The notes under the pieces: model-generated
The model's database searches: none
The model's input: the letters and a program-made list of their open reading frames with translations, nothing else
What the model was told of the DNA's origin: nothing
Origin: Candidatus Altimarinota bacterium
Lineage (GTDB): Bacteria; Patescibacteriota; Gracilibacteria; BD1-5; UBA2023
DNA: 34,615 nt
Assembly: GCA_028277205.1 (NCBI GenBank)
Contig: JANQGT010000030.1
Coordinates: 1-34,615, forward strand
Direction: 5' to 3'
Shown: piece after piece, positions 1-9,892 of the stretch
How positions within the stretch are numbered: position 1 is the first letter of the stretch
How the letters are laid out: the number at the start of each line of letters is the position of its first letter
Translations under genes and position numbers: made by a program

Positions 1-682
1 GATTTTTCACACGGACGCGGATACTGTCGGCATGCGGATTTGCTCCGAACTCCGTCACGTATCGCCCCGCCGAAAAATCAAACTGAAAGATCCCCACGAC
101 GCGCATGTCCAGTGTATCCGGATCGTAGTCGTACAGGACTTTTTTTGCGAATGCCGCCTGTCCCGCCGGATTGTCCCCAGTGTCGATGGAGATGAAAAAT
201 GCATCCGGCTCTATGAACTCAAACATGGCGATCTCGCCGCCCGTCGCATCATTTGCCCGCAGGATAAACTCGGTGTTTGCGATGATTTTTTGCATGATGT
301 TCGCGTACTTTTCGTCTGTCGCACTATCGAGCGTGATTCTAAATTCGGGAGTTGCTTCTTGCGAAAAATCCTCGGTGTCCGAGTTATTTGGTTGACTTGC
401 ACTCGTCTGCGTCTCGGCTTCATCGGCACTACTCTCATCCCCTGTCGCCTGCGGACTCTCTCCCAAAAGCGATCGCAATCGCGCCACTTCCGCTTCGAGC
501 TGAGCGTTTTCCTCCTCCAGTGCCTCGATGCGTTCATCGTAGGTTTGCAGCATTCGTAGCAAAATGGTGCCGACTTCCCGCTTCATCTCGGCGATGGAGT
601 CCGCAGAGGCGGAGGGGGCGATGGCTATGCCGAAAGCGGCAATGAGGGCAAGGGCGAGGCTTTTTATAGCGATGCGCTGCAT
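1..682 (-). CDS. Secreted coiled-coil protein, 3' end outside window
   Basis: The frame is open from ATG at 682 to the window edge (227 codons, no stop), so it is absent from the ORF track. The N-terminus MQRIAIKSLALALIAAFG is a signal peptide followed by APSASA, a likely cleavage site. Residues about 45-70 (IEALEEENAQLEAEVARLR) form a short coiled coil, then comes an acidic Ser/Thr-rich linker and a C-terminal domain I do not recognise. No UGA occurs in the visible part. The gene begins 11 bases after the VOC gene stop, so it is probably the third gene of the rnhB operon. It is an exported or envelope-anchored protein of unknown role. Confidence 0.75.
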   Translation of the reverse strand, partial: MQRIAIKSLALALIAAFGIAIAPSASADSIAEMKREVGTILLRMLQTYDERIEALEEENAQLEAEVARLRSLLGESPQATGDESSADEAETQTSASQPNNSDTEDFSQEATPEFRITLDSATDEKYANIMQKIIANTEFILRANDATGGEIAMFEFIEPDAFFISIDTGDNPAGQAAFAKKVLYDYDPDTLDMRVVGIFQFDFSAGRYVTEFGANPHADSIRVRVKN

Positions 683-693
683 AGGAAAAATGA

Positions 694-1092
694 TTATGAG
701 ATGAAAGTACGTGGCATGTGGAGTGCTTCGATTTTATGTGCGTCGTAGTCGAGGATATATGCAGCGTAGTACTCTGCATCATACTCGGGTCGGATACCGG
801 GTTCGCCGTCGGATTGCGCTCCCATCTCGATGGCTCGACGATGAAATTCATCGACTGTCTCGCGACTCGGCGCCCTCAGACAATAGTGCGCGCCATTGCA
901 TCATATAGGCGCTCCTCGCTCAGTATGCAGCGGAGTGTTTATGACCAGAAAGCCCCGCTCGTCGCCGTAGGCTATGAACTTCTCTTCGATACTTCCAAAA
1001 AATCGAGAATACCCGAGTGCATCCATGAGCTGATCATAGAGCGCGATACTGCGTACCAGATCCGAGACACCGAGGGAGATATGATCAAACAT
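694..1092 (-). CDS. VOC/glyoxalase-fold protein
   Basis: 132 residues. It opens MFDHISLGVSDLVRS, the first beta-alpha of the vicinal oxygen chelate (glyoxalase/bleomycin-resistance) fold, and ends with the second half-module (RPEYDAEYYAAYILDYDAHKIEA), which closely resembles VOC proteins of the form LRPEYH..YYgAFv.DPDGnkiEa. One UGA (901-903) falls in GAPI-G-CNGAHYC, where relatives have a Gly-containing loop before the conserved (N/G)xH; in the ORF track this truncates the protein. Metal-ligand candidates are H4, the H of GAHYC and the E of KIEA. The substrate is unknown. The start at 1092 gives a normal VOC N-terminus, so the longer ORF start (1248) is rejected. It lies 16 bases after rnhB. 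Confidence 0.85.
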
Positions 1093-1108
1093 ATGCCGGA
1101 AAGTACGA

Positions 1109-1747
1109 CTATCATGGTAAAAAATTCTTTCAGAAAAGCAAGTCGCGCACCGGACGAAAACTCCGCCGATGCAGCGGACACGGACCGTATCGCTGCAGCA
1201 TCTCGGCATGCAGCCGGGTGCCGTATCATTTGTGCCAGGCAAATCCATAGTCTGGATAGGTATCGTGAAATTGGCGCATCATTCTGTCACGTACGACCTT
1301 TGCGATGATGCTCGCGAGCATGACACTGGGAATGATCGCATCCGCACGCACGAGAAATGTCGGCGCGATTTTCGGTATGTCAAATGAAAAATTGTCCCGT
1401 CCGTCGATGATGCATTTAGCTTTCAAACCGGTTTTTTGATATGAAACAAGTGCCTGTATCGCCGTCTCCATCGCCCGGCGCGTCGCCTCGCGAATGCCAA
1501 AATCGTCTATAGTCTGCACGTCCGAGATACCGGTTTCCCAGTGCACGATACCGGTTTTTCGCAGGTGTGAGAGTGCTTCGAAGAGATATTCCCGGGTATG
1601 CTCCGCAAGTCGCTTTGAGTCGCGAAGCCTGGAAAATATCTCATGTGTCTCGAGACCGGATTCGTATCACGCAGCTGCCGCTACGACCGGTCCTGCCCAT
1701 GGACCGCGCCCTGCCTCATCGACGCCGATCACACTGAAATTTCGCAT
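1109..1747 (-). CDS. rnhB: Ribonuclease HII
   Basis: 212 residues after joining fragments over four UGA codons. RNase HII cleaves the RNA strand of RNA-DNA hybrids and misincorporated ribonucleotides. The N-terminus is diagnostic (VIGVDEAGRGPWAGPVV, with catalytic D10/E11), and the C-terminus is the family signature [26 protein letters not shown]. The Gly of HKGYGT is encoded by UGA (1226-1228), a position invariant in the family, which makes this one of the best proofs of the code. The other UGAs follow VVAAAA and lie in the poorly conserved tail. First gene of a minus-strand operon with the VOC and coiled-coil genes, divergent from hrcA. Confidence 0.96.
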
Positions 1748-1773
1748 ACCGCTTTCGTTTTCATGATTTTGTG

Positions 1774-1802
1774 AGTATACTGGGAGATACTTGTTTTGGA
1801 AA
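1774..1802. promoter_or_regulatory. Divergent promoter with a shared palindromic -10
   Basis: AGTATACT (1774-1781) is self-complementary and reads TATACT on both strands. For rnhB (minus) the -35 candidate is TTTCCA (1797-1802), 17 bases away. For hrcA (plus) the -35 side (TTTCGT, 1753-1758) is poor. Only one polymerase could occupy it at a time. Confidence 0.5.
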
Positions 1803-1811
1803 TAGTTTCTC

Positions 1812-2510
1812 ATGAAAGACATCCAAAACCGCAAAATCCAGATCCTGAAATATATCGTGGAGGAGTACCTGGAAAGCGGCGGCGTAACGGGATCGAAATC
1901 GCTGCGAGAAAAGCACAGTCTCTCGGTCTCGAGCGCCACGATCCGAAATGACATGGCGTCTTTAGAGAATATGGGACTCATCTTTCAGCCGTACAACTCT
2001 GCGGGTCGTCTGCCGACATCACGGGGTCTGCGCGTTTTCGTGGACTATCTGATGGAGCACATGCCCCAGATATTCATGGAGGCGGAGTCCCGCCTCGCAG
2101 CACGACATGATGCGAAACGACTCGATGACGCACTGTATCTGCTGGTCTCACGCCTGACGAAGATCACCGGTGAGATCAGCTTTGCGGCGGTGCCCGATAC
2201 GCTCACGAGCTACTATCTGGGACTCGGGACATTTTTGGAGCGTACGCACGATACGCTCGGTGTCGAGGCGTACCGCATCGTGCGAGTGCTGGAGGACAAG
2301 CACAATTTTCTACAGCTCATCTCGTCGCTCGATATTTCATCGCGGGTTTCTGTCTTTATCGGGGAGGAAAATATCATCCCCGATTTCGAGAGCTGCACTA
2401 TGATCGTCAAGGAATTTACCCTCGAGGGACACACCGGCTATCTCGGACTGCTGGGTCCGGTGCGGATGGACTATGCATTCAATATCTCGGCGGTACGGCA
2501 GGTGCTGTAG
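1812..2510 (+). CDS. hrcA: Heat-inducible transcription repressor HrcA (short form)
   Basis: 232 residues, no UGA. The N-terminal winged helix is typical of HrcA: NRKIQILKYIVEEYLESGG, VTGSKSLREKHSLSVSSATIRNDMASLE, GLIFQPYNSAGRLPTSRGLR. HrcA binds the CIRCE operator and represses chaperone genes, and a CIRCE-like site lies before groES in this window. Usual HrcA is near 340 residues. This one keeps the DNA-binding domain and part of the GAF-like regulatory domain (IIPDFESCTMIVKEF, YLGLLGPVRMDYAF) but lacks about 100 residues, probably the inserted dimerisation subdomain. The terminal GPxRMdY segment is present, so the C-terminus itself is not cut off. Confidence 0.93.
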   Translation: MKDIQNRKIQILKYIVEEYLESGGVTGSKSLREKHSLSVSSATIRNDMASLENMGLIFQPYNSAGRLPTSRGLRVFVDYLMEHMPQIFMEAESRLAARHDAKRLDDALYLLVSRLTKITGEISFAAVPDTLTSYYLGLGTFLERTHDTLGVEAYRIVRVLEDKHNFLQLISSLDISSRVSVFIGEENIIPDFESCTMIVKEFTLEGHTGYLGLLGPVRMDYAFNISAVRQVL

Positions 2511-2539
2511 CTATCTATGATATTACGTATCTGTTGAGG

Positions 2540-2860
2540 TTAGGCTGCCATATCGAGCGAGAATATAGCGTTCCCATATCGATTGAGAGTATAGCTTTCC
2601 CATATTGCTAGATCCGCTCCTCAAGATTCTTTTTGTCTGAGATGCTCTATGACTAAATCCAAATCTTGAGGAGTGCCTCCATCTATTATTCTTTTTACGT
2701 ATTCCATTAGTCCAGTACTTCAATCCCGCAGTCCCTCTTTCATGACTGCATCCACCCTTGCATATATCATCGCTATCACATCCGGGCTTTGTTCTTTATG
2801 ATCTTGACTCTGAGGAGGGACACGATCCGAAACGCAATTAGATGCTGACATATGAGACAT
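2540..2860 (-). CDS. Small hypothetical protein
   Basis: 106 residues, visible only when UGA is read as Gly (two UGAs: GLRD-G-STG and KES-G-GAD). It starts MSHMSASNC and ends IFSLDMAA before TAA. The middle (SPDVIAMIYARVDAVMKEGLRD, DLDLVIEHLRQKE) looks helical. There is no signal peptide or membrane segment and I recognise no family. It sits 145 bases after ftsI on the same strand, separated from it by two small hairpins, so it may be transcribed separately. The standard-code ORF at 2523-2723 is a frame-shifted shadow of it. Confidence 0.6.
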
Positions 2861-2927
2861 AGCGCGTGATTATGTATTTTTATATTGTGTATGACCACGA
2901 GTGACAGTGTAGTCCATGCTTGTAGAA

Positions 2928-2973
2928 ATATCAAATCTTTTTTTGATATGTGTAAAGCAAAGCTCCCGCTTTG
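2928..2973 (-). terminator. Two small hairpins after ftsI
   Basis: CAAAGC-4-GCTTTG (2958-2973) and ATATCAAA-6-TTTGATAT (2928-2949) lie just after the ftsI stop. Neither has a strong T-run on the minus strand, so termination is only possible, not clear. Confidence 0.3.
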
Positions 2974-3005
2974 ATGAAATAGCATGCAAACACAATTTTC
3001 ACATG

Positions 3006-5318
3006 CTACTCTCCCGCCTCCCGCGTCCTCGGGATGCGATAGTACCCCAGCAGGTACTCCGTCACATTTCGAAAGAGGACGGACGATGTCGTCTCGGAGT
3101 AGAGATTGGTACGGGGGCGTTCCAGTTTTACCATGACGACGAATTTCGGTGCGTGCGCCGGCGCGTATCCTCCAAACGACGTGATAGTCCGACCCTCTTC
3201 GGATGGCTCGTACTGCCCGCCTTTGGCGATCTGGCTCGTCCCGGTTTTTCCGGCGACGTCGTATCCCGGTACCGCTCCTTTTTTTGCAAATCCGACACGC
3301 GTTCCCTCGACGAGCATCGCGGTGACGCGGCTTGCCGTTTGCTCGGAGATGACGCGCCGCAGGGGCTTCGGGGCATTTTCGACGGTGGCGCCGGACGGCA
3401 GGTCGATGGACTTTACGATATACGGCTCCATGTAGACACCGCCGTTTGCGAGTACACTGTACGCTGCCGCCATCTGGAGCGGCGTGGCGGTGATTCCCTG
3501 ACCGAATGACATGGTAAACAGTCTCGCGCGCGCCCACCGCTCGTACGGCTCGATTTTACCGAATACCTCACCCTCGAGCGTGATACCGGTTTTTCGTCAA
3601 AATCAAAAGTCCCGAATGTACGTATCAAAGAGAGATTTTCCGATTTTTTGGACGATGTCGATCATCCCGACGTTGCAGCTCCAGTTGAGCGCGTGCAGAT
3701 AGGTGTGCGTACCCAGACATTCGCTGTCTGCATTTCTGATGATAAATCGGTCGATTTTCGCGTATCATTTGTCGTGGTACATGTCGGAGGGGCTCACGTC
3801 TCCGGTGTCCAGACCGATCGCCATCGTCACGGCTTTGAATACGGAACCTGGCTCATACAATGAACCGATGGCATCGTTTACATACAGTGCCGGTCAAAAA
3901 TCGTTTGTGTACGCGTATTTCGGGATGACGGGGTCGCTGCGCTCCTCATCCGTGGCGCGTCGTAGGAGGATTGTTTCTCCTCGGATGCGATACTCGTCAC
4001 CATTTTCGGAGTCCTCTACGAAGAGAGGCTTTCCGAGCATTTCAAATTCGAAATTGCGATATTCGCGCGCCTCGACGCGCTGGATCGTGTAGACCTCACC
4101 AAATTCATTTGGATCGAATGTCGGATAGTCCGCCATCGCGATGATGGCACCCGTATGCGGATCCATGACGACGACCGTACCCTTGTTTGCTCCGGTTTCC
4201 TCTACGGATTGTTTGAGGAGTCTCAGGACTTCTTTTTGCACATTTCTATCGATGGTGAGGTGCATGTCGACACCGCTGACGAGATCCTGCTCTGTCAGCT
4301 CGTAGGCGCCGATGACGCGTCCGGAGGCGTCTTTTTTCGTGCGCTTGACGCCGTCGCGCCCGCGCAGCTCGCGATCGAAATACCCCTCGATCCCGTAGTG
4401 TCCGTGATTTTGATGATCGACGAAGCCGGTAATTTTCGCCATGATATTGCGCTCCGGATAAAATCGGGTCGGATGATTTTCTAAAATAATATAGCTATAA
4501 ATACTCTCCTCCACAGTCAAAAGTCCGCGTGCGATAGCGTCGCGTTCGTTTTGTATGCGGGCTTCTATCTTTTCCTTTGATCGCAGATTCAGCCGGCGCA
4601 AGAGCTTGACATAACGGACTCTTCGCAGCTCGAGCAGCGGCGCGATATCGTCGACGCTCTGATCCACAAAACTCGCGGCGATATTCGCGACGCTTTCGGG
4701 ATTGACGATTTGGAGGGGATTAGCGATCAGGATACCGTTTTCGCATCGCAGTCCCGGTTTTTCACTCAGATTGACGTCGATACACGATTTATCCGAGAGG
4801 ATCTCGTCGGAGAGACGGACCTGCTCTATGTATTCGCGATCGAGCCGAGTCTCGATATGCGTGCGGATTGTTTGCTTGAGAAAGGTCTCGTCCTGGCGAT
4901 AGTCGGGGATTTCCGTCTCCCGCAAAAACTGGCGCAGTGCCTCGTAGCAGTCCGAGCGATCGCCGTACACGCAGAGCTCGTCATGGACGATGTCCGTGAC
5001 AAAGGTGATGAGTCGCTCTTTCGAGCCGTCCTGTCCGGGATCGACAGCGAGATCCGGCAGCGATGTACTCATGGTCAGGATGCCCGCCGGATCATTATCA
5101 GAGTATACTGTCCCACGTGCGACCGAGTCCGTGACTTCGGTGGTTTGCTGTGCCTCCGCGAGCTCGGTGTAGTACGAGTGATCGAGGACGGTATAGTGAA
5201 ATGTCGTCCAGAGAATACACAGTCCAAAGAGAAAAAAACAAAGAAGTACCCACCGAGCGCGATCGATGCGCATGATCATATCGAGGAGGCGGGTGATGAG
5301 TTTCGAGATGCGAGACAT
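3006..5318 (-). CDS. ftsI: Peptidoglycan transpeptidase FtsI / class B penicillin-binding protein
   Basis: 770 residues over four UGA codons. Septal peptidoglycan D,D-transpeptidase, anchored by one N-terminal membrane helix (about 23-45, RWVLLCFFLFGLCILWTTF). A long dimerisation/linker region precedes the catalytic domain, which has all three motifs: SxxK at 492-495 (EPGSVFK), SxN at 547-549 (WSCN) and KTG at 691-694 (AGKTGTSQ). UGA-encoded glycines restore conserved contexts: TNDF-G-PALYV, YHDK-G-YAKI and F-G-F-G-RKTGI (two UGAs). The ORF track shows it as two pieces. It starts 3 bases after the PriA-like stop, so the two are translationally close. No FtsW or Mur gene is in the window. Confidence 0.95.
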
Positions 5319-5321
5319 GGG

Positions 5322-6179
5322 CTAATCGGTATGACTGATGGTGGAAAATGTGCCGGACGCAAGTGCGCGATAAACGGTCTGGATGCGTGCAGCGGTGGAG
5401 TATATATCGAGCGAGAGCCGATGAGAAGCGGCGAGTATGCGTGAAATCTCAAAGAAATCGTACTCCCGCCTGAGGGCTGTATAGTATCCTGCGAGCGCAT
5501 CCTCGATATAGCGAATGCGCGAAAACGGATCGAGCGGGAGAAATATTCCTCTTCGGGTCGTGAGTATACTCGAAAATTTTTTTGAGGCTATATCCGTATA
5601 CACTCTCGCTCGCCGACGACGCAGATCCGCATCCCGCACGATTCATACTGTCTCCGGCAGTGTCCCGGCGGAGTCTGCGATCGCATCCAGCAGAGCTTCA
5701 TTTGGAAAAATGGTGATGGTATTTTCATCCGCGATTCACGCTCGCAGCCTCGTATCCATCACCTCCGCGCTCTCGCAAAAAAACAGCGACTCGCCCCACG
5801 GACGCAGCTCGCTCGACTGGGAAGGATCCGAGATCGCATATCCGCGCTTTTTCGTGCGTGAGACGATACTCGCCGGGACAAACAGCGCGAGTACCCGATG
5901 GATGGGGATGAAATACCGCGAGGATACGGTGCGGATCGCATCGATCGTGGCGGCGGAGCAGAGCGGCGAATCGGAAAATACGGCGATGATATCCCGCACA
6001 CTTCAGGGAAAATCGCGCTCTTTTTGCATGCTCGCCACGATGCCGTCGTCCGTGCGCCGGGATATCGGTACCTCTACGAGCGAGCCGATCCGTACCCGCT
6101 CCACGAGCTCGTCCGGGACGCGATACGTAAATCCGGCATCTCGGTACGATGTGTGGAGGGGGATGACTTCGACGAGCAT
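5322..6179 (-). CDS. PriA-like protein lacking the helicase motor
   Basis: 285 residues over three UGA codons. Residues 1-60 (DAGFTYRVPDELVERVRIGSLVEVPISRR, DDGIV) match the 3'-DNA-binding domain of primosomal protein N' (PriA), and 78-110 (IDAIRTVSSRYFIPIHRVLALFVP) match the PriA segment wi..YY..pl..vl...lP. The rest loosely follows the PriA helicase (TTRRGIFLPL..IRYIEDALAGYY, where active PriA has gtRSAlF.P..livDEeh..sYk), but there is no Walker A motif and DExH has become YIEDA. Full PriA is about 730 residues; the frame ends here at TAG and ftsI follows at once. It is probably a non-catalytic DNA-binding relative of PriA. Confidence 0.6.
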
Positions 6180-6233
6180 GAGAGTTTTTCGTACTGTATA
6201 CGTGAGGTGATGAAAATCAATGAGTATTTTCCC

Positions 6234-6262
6234 TTGACTTTTAGAGATTTTGGAATAAAGAG
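6234..6262 (+). promoter_or_regulatory. Weak promoter candidate for the small secreted gene
   Basis: TTGACT at 6234-6239 is a good -35, but the matching -10 region (around AAAGAG/TAAAGA, 6256-6262) is poor. It is the only -35-like word in the 120-base gap between the divergent genes. Confidence 0.3.
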
Positions 6263-6299
6263 ACAGACAGTATTTTACAAACTTACTATCATATTGATT

Positions 6300-6689
6300 A
6301 TGAACGTTCTTCCTTTTCTTCGTAATGTTGCGGGTACCACTCATAATGCTGGTCTTGCTCTTTCTTTCGCTATTCTCCTATCGTCGGGGACTCCTGCGAT
6401 GGTGCAGTCGGCACTGCATCAAACATGATCAATGCAAACTGAAAGTGTTTCGCAAGAGGTTTACAAAGCGTGTCAGGCAGTCGCAAAGCGTGCTGATCAG
6501 GTGCTTCTTGCCGGTGCTGTAGATCGGGACGTTCTTAATCAATTTGCCGAGGAAGTTGATGATTTTATAAAAAGACTGAGTGCGGTTGGAATGTCGCAAG
6601 AGGATTTGCTAAAAGTTCTCAAGTGTGGACAGAGAGGTAGGAGGCGACTGGGAGAGGAGGTACCTCCAAATCAAGCAGTAGTTTCATAG
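6300..6689 (+). CDS. Small secreted hypothetical protein
   Basis: 129 residues with one UGA (6426-6428) that splits it in the ORF track. MNVLPFLRNVAGTTHNAGLALSFAILLSSGTPAMVQS is a signal peptide or N-terminal anchor. The mature part (VSQEVYKACQAVAKRADQVLLAGAV, VLNQFAEEVDDFIKRLSAVGMSQEDLLKVLKCGQRG) appears wholly helical with two cysteines. No family recognised. It is a single gene between the divergent PriA-like gene and the convergent TraG-like gene, and a strong bidirectional terminator follows it. Codon use is less C-rich than that of its neighbours. Confidence 0.65.
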
Positions 6690-6731
6690 AATTCACATTT
6701 CGGAGAGAGTGCAGTGTAGCCTTTCTGATGT

Positions 6732-6759
6732 AAAAATAGGAGATTTACCTCCTATTTTT
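6732..6759. terminator. Bidirectional terminator between convergent genes
   Basis: Perfect 11-base-pair stem AAAAATAGGAG / CTCCTATTTTT with a 6-base loop. The A-run and T-run flank the GC core, so it works on both strands. The TAG stop of the minus-strand TraG-like gene (6752-6754) is inside the right arm, so the stem also encodes the last residues of that protein. Confidence 0.85.
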
Positions 6760-9037
6760 CATATCGGCGCATCTCCTCCACCGCGCGCAGCTGTCAGGCG
6801 ATTTTCGCCTCGACAAATGTGCGCGATTTCGAGTAGCGCTCGCGTGAGACGCGGATGACGGCGTCGCGGCGGGTAGGGTCGATCTCGGTACGCGAGACTG
6901 CCGGCGGGAGTGTCTGCGCCCGAAACGGCGGCGTCGGCGTCCCGTCTACGGAGAGGCGAGCGTAGATATGATAGCGGGGGAGAGTCTGCAGCTCGTCTGC
7001 GCGCTGTCGCGAGAGGCTCATGACACTTGCCAGAGTCTGCTCGTCAAACGCGCCGACCTGAAATGCAAAGAGCGATCCCACATTTCAAAAAACGGCGCGC
7101 TGCACGCTCTCGGACATTTGGGCGACGTACTGATTTGCGAGGGTCAGAGAGAGCCCGAATTTGCGCGCTTCGGAGAGGATACTCTCAAAGCTCTCCGTCG
7201 CAAAATTTTGAAACTCGTCGACATACAGCGCAAACGGGACGCGCTCCGACTCGGCGATATTTGCACGGCTCATCGCCTCGATCTGCAGACGCGTGATGAG
7301 CAGCGCTCCCAGAAATGCGGTCACGTCCTCGCCGATGGTTCCTTTTGGGAGGCGGATGACGAGGATTTTTCGCTGATCCATGATCCACCGCAGGGAAAAT
7401 GCGCTTTTCGGCTGCAGGAGGACATTTCGGAGGATGGGATTGCCCAGAAATTGTCCGACTTTATTGAGTATCGGAGCCACCGCCTCGGTCATCTGCCGCC
7501 GATCCATTTTTTCAAATTCGTACTTCCAAAAATTTGAAAGTACCGGATCGTCGATATCGCCGACGATCTTTCGGCGATAGCCGTCGTTTGTCAGCATATG
7601 GACGACAGAGGCGAGTGTCGCATCACGTACCGACAGGAGTGTCAGGAGCGCATTTCGCAATATGTACTCCAGTCGCGGACCCCAGCTGTCGCCGTATATC
7701 CGTTTGAAAACGGAGAGGACGCTGGACGCCGTCACGCTGCGGTGACGCGGATCGACGGCTTCGAGGATATTGAGCGCGACGGGATGCTCTGTGTCCGAGG
7801 GATCAAATACGACGATGTCATTTGTGCGGCGACTCGGAATGAGATCGAGCAGCGAGAGCGACGGATCGCCATGCGGATCTATGAAGGCAACACCGCGTCA
7901 TTTTTCGATGTCGTCGAGGATCATATTTTGCAGCAGTGTTGTCTTTCCCATACCGGTTTTCCCGATGATGTAGATGTGACGGGTCCGGTCCTCGGGACTG
8001 ACTCCAAACGGCTCCTCGGCTCACTCTCGCACACCGACGGGCGTGTCGTGCTCTGCGATCGCAGGGAGCACGAAGGACGATGCGTTTTGTTTTTTGGATT
8101 CGGATTTCGATGCCTGTTCTTTTTTTGGTACTGGTATTTCCGACAGCGCTATGAAGCTCGCAATTTCTGGGGCGGTCAGAATACCGGTTTTCGAGAGGGG
8201 GGCATCGAGTGTCGTCGTCCGGATGCGAGTGCCGCGAATGCGATTTTCATCCGCCGAGGAGGTGAGCCGGGAGACGACCGAATCGATCGACGAGTCATCC
8301 GCATGCTCGGCGGGCAGTCCGACGGCGATCGCGACGCTAAACCCGGGTTCGGCGATTTTTCATGCGACGGAGTCCGGTATCGTCCCGGCGGGTGTCTGCG
8401 TGCGTGCCGGAAACGGATTGAACAAAAATACAAAAAACCGGAACAAGAGCCGAAACGGAAGGGCGAAGATCCGCAGTATGTCGTACCATCCCGATCGGAT
8501 GAGTGTGCGTTTCCAGGCTGACCGGGATCATAGCAATGCGCGTACGAGTCGCTCCGAGCGCCACCGGTCGGATGCCGGAATGAAATCAATGCAAAACATC
8601 GCACCGTCTCCCAGACGCGAGAGCGATCGATGAATGCTACCGGTACGCGAGGTGTGCGATACCGGTATCGCGTCAGGTGTCGAAAGCGCTGTTTCCCGCA
8701 GGCGATAGGCGATGCCGAGATCATCCGGCGTGTCTCGACGCACGAGGCTCGCCTCGTCAAATTCGTACGTGTACCGATCGATAAATCCTCGCTCCCGCTC
8801 CGGCGGCACGAGAAAAAAGCTGCATACAGCGTCGTCTCTGTACAGTACGAGGTAGCGTATGGGACGTGCGCGCCCCGAGAGCAGTCATGATAATCCCCAT
8901 CGGGATTTCGCATCATCATGAAATGACCGTATGAATTCCTCTACCTGGGTTTTTTCAGACAGCACGGTCGTATCCGTGATTTCATACCAGAGTGATCGAT
9001 CGGGCGCGGATGTCGAGTTTTCGGGACGAGATTGCAT
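6752..9037 (-). CDS. VirD4/TraG-like (TraD-type) DNA-pumping or secretion ATPase
   Basis: 761 residues over seven UGA codons; the ORF track shows fragments only. Walker A is GKTGMGKTTLLQNM (about 356-369), followed by GVAFIDPHGD and IVVFDPSD. Walker B is FALYVDEFQNF (about 600), then SEARKFGLSLTLANQYVAQM and AVFGNVGSLFAFQVG, the TraD/TraG C-terminal signature, in which the first Gly is UGA (7082-7084). A hydrophobic stretch near 188-206 (ILRIFALPFRLLFRFFVFLF) may anchor it. Similar ATPases are common in CPR genomes, often without a full type IV secretion system. It starts 10 bases after the cNMP-domain gene, and its stop is inside the terminator stem. The substrate is unknown. Confidence 0.85.
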
Positions 9038-9047
9038 AGATGGAGGT

Positions 9048-9881
9048 CTAGCGTGCCGATCGTGCGGCAAAGAATACGGATGAGAGCAGGGGAGAGAGGT
9101 GTTCTATGACGCGCTCTTCCATGGCGTCAAATGCGGTCTTTCGAAACAATAAAAGATAGCCTCCGGTACCGCGTATGCTCGTGAGTGGTTTTTTGTATGT
9201 ATGCATGTCGTGGGAGATATTGCGAAACATGCTCGGATTCGGCGCCTTTGCGCTCTTGAGCGATTCGATTTCCGTGCCCGCTTTTTCTGCGATGCGCGTC
9301 TGGGGAAATCGCGTGTCGAGCATATACGACCAGAGATCGGGGATGATCGGGTGCGCCTCTACGAGGATGATGGCATGACAGTCGAGCGCGCGATGCGTAT
9401 ACAGGAGCCCCTTTGTCAGGCGCTCCCGCGCCTCGATCTCCGTCTCTGAAAATGCCTGCAGGATATCGCCGACGAGACCGAGCTCGCGGGCGGCGGTATC
9501 GAGGCGGGCGTTTGTCACGCAGAGGATGTGTTTGAGCGCTTCGGAAAATTGCTCCGGTCGCTCTCGCTTTAGAGTGCGTATCGTGTCCTCACTGATGGCG
9601 CGCACCACGGCTCAGTCCGCGTCCGCCTGCGCCAGCAGATGCTTTTCCAGCTTTCAAAAAAACACGCCCTCTCCGAGAAATCCTGCGGTCGAGACCGCTC
9701 AGACTCGTCGTCGAAATGTCCCGGCTCAAACGGCGTATATGCCGACGGATCCGGACTCCACGATATAAAAATACGAATCATGTCCCGGAGAAAACAGTGT
9801 CTCATCGGCACTCAGTGTCCGTATTTCTCAGGCGTTGTCGCCGTCTTTTCATCGAAAGATGTCGAGCATGTCCGTACTCAT
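9048..9881 (-). CDS. Cyclic-nucleotide-binding-domain protein
   Basis: 277 residues over six UGA codons, five of them within the first 95 residues, so the ORF track finds only the C-terminal half. The N-terminal domain has the CRP-type beta-roll pattern: IRTLSADETLFSPGHDSYFYIVESGSVGIYAVGAG..., then AGFLGEGVFFGK at the phosphate-binding-cassette position. The expected Arg of the cassette is not obvious, so ligand binding is uncertain. The C-terminal ~165 residues (helix, then CHAIILVEAHPIIPDLWSY..., ending LSPLLSSVFFAA) could be a GAF-like domain, but I cannot confirm that. There is no helix-turn-helix, so it is not a CRP-type regulator. It lies between pilT (11 bases upstream) and the TraG-like gene in one operon. 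Confidence 0.7.
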
Positions 9882-9892
9882 ATCCCTCGAGA

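Noticed and set aside
718-1308. 196-residue plus ORF
   Set aside because: Antisense to the VOC gene and rnhB.
2776-3537. 253-residue minus ORF over the ftsI 3' end
   Set aside because: Shifted frame of ftsI; the true frame carries KTGTSQ and MSFGQG motifs.
8176-8919. 247-residue minus ORF
   Set aside because: Out of frame with the TraG-like gene, which gives a continuous conserved protein when UGA is Gly.
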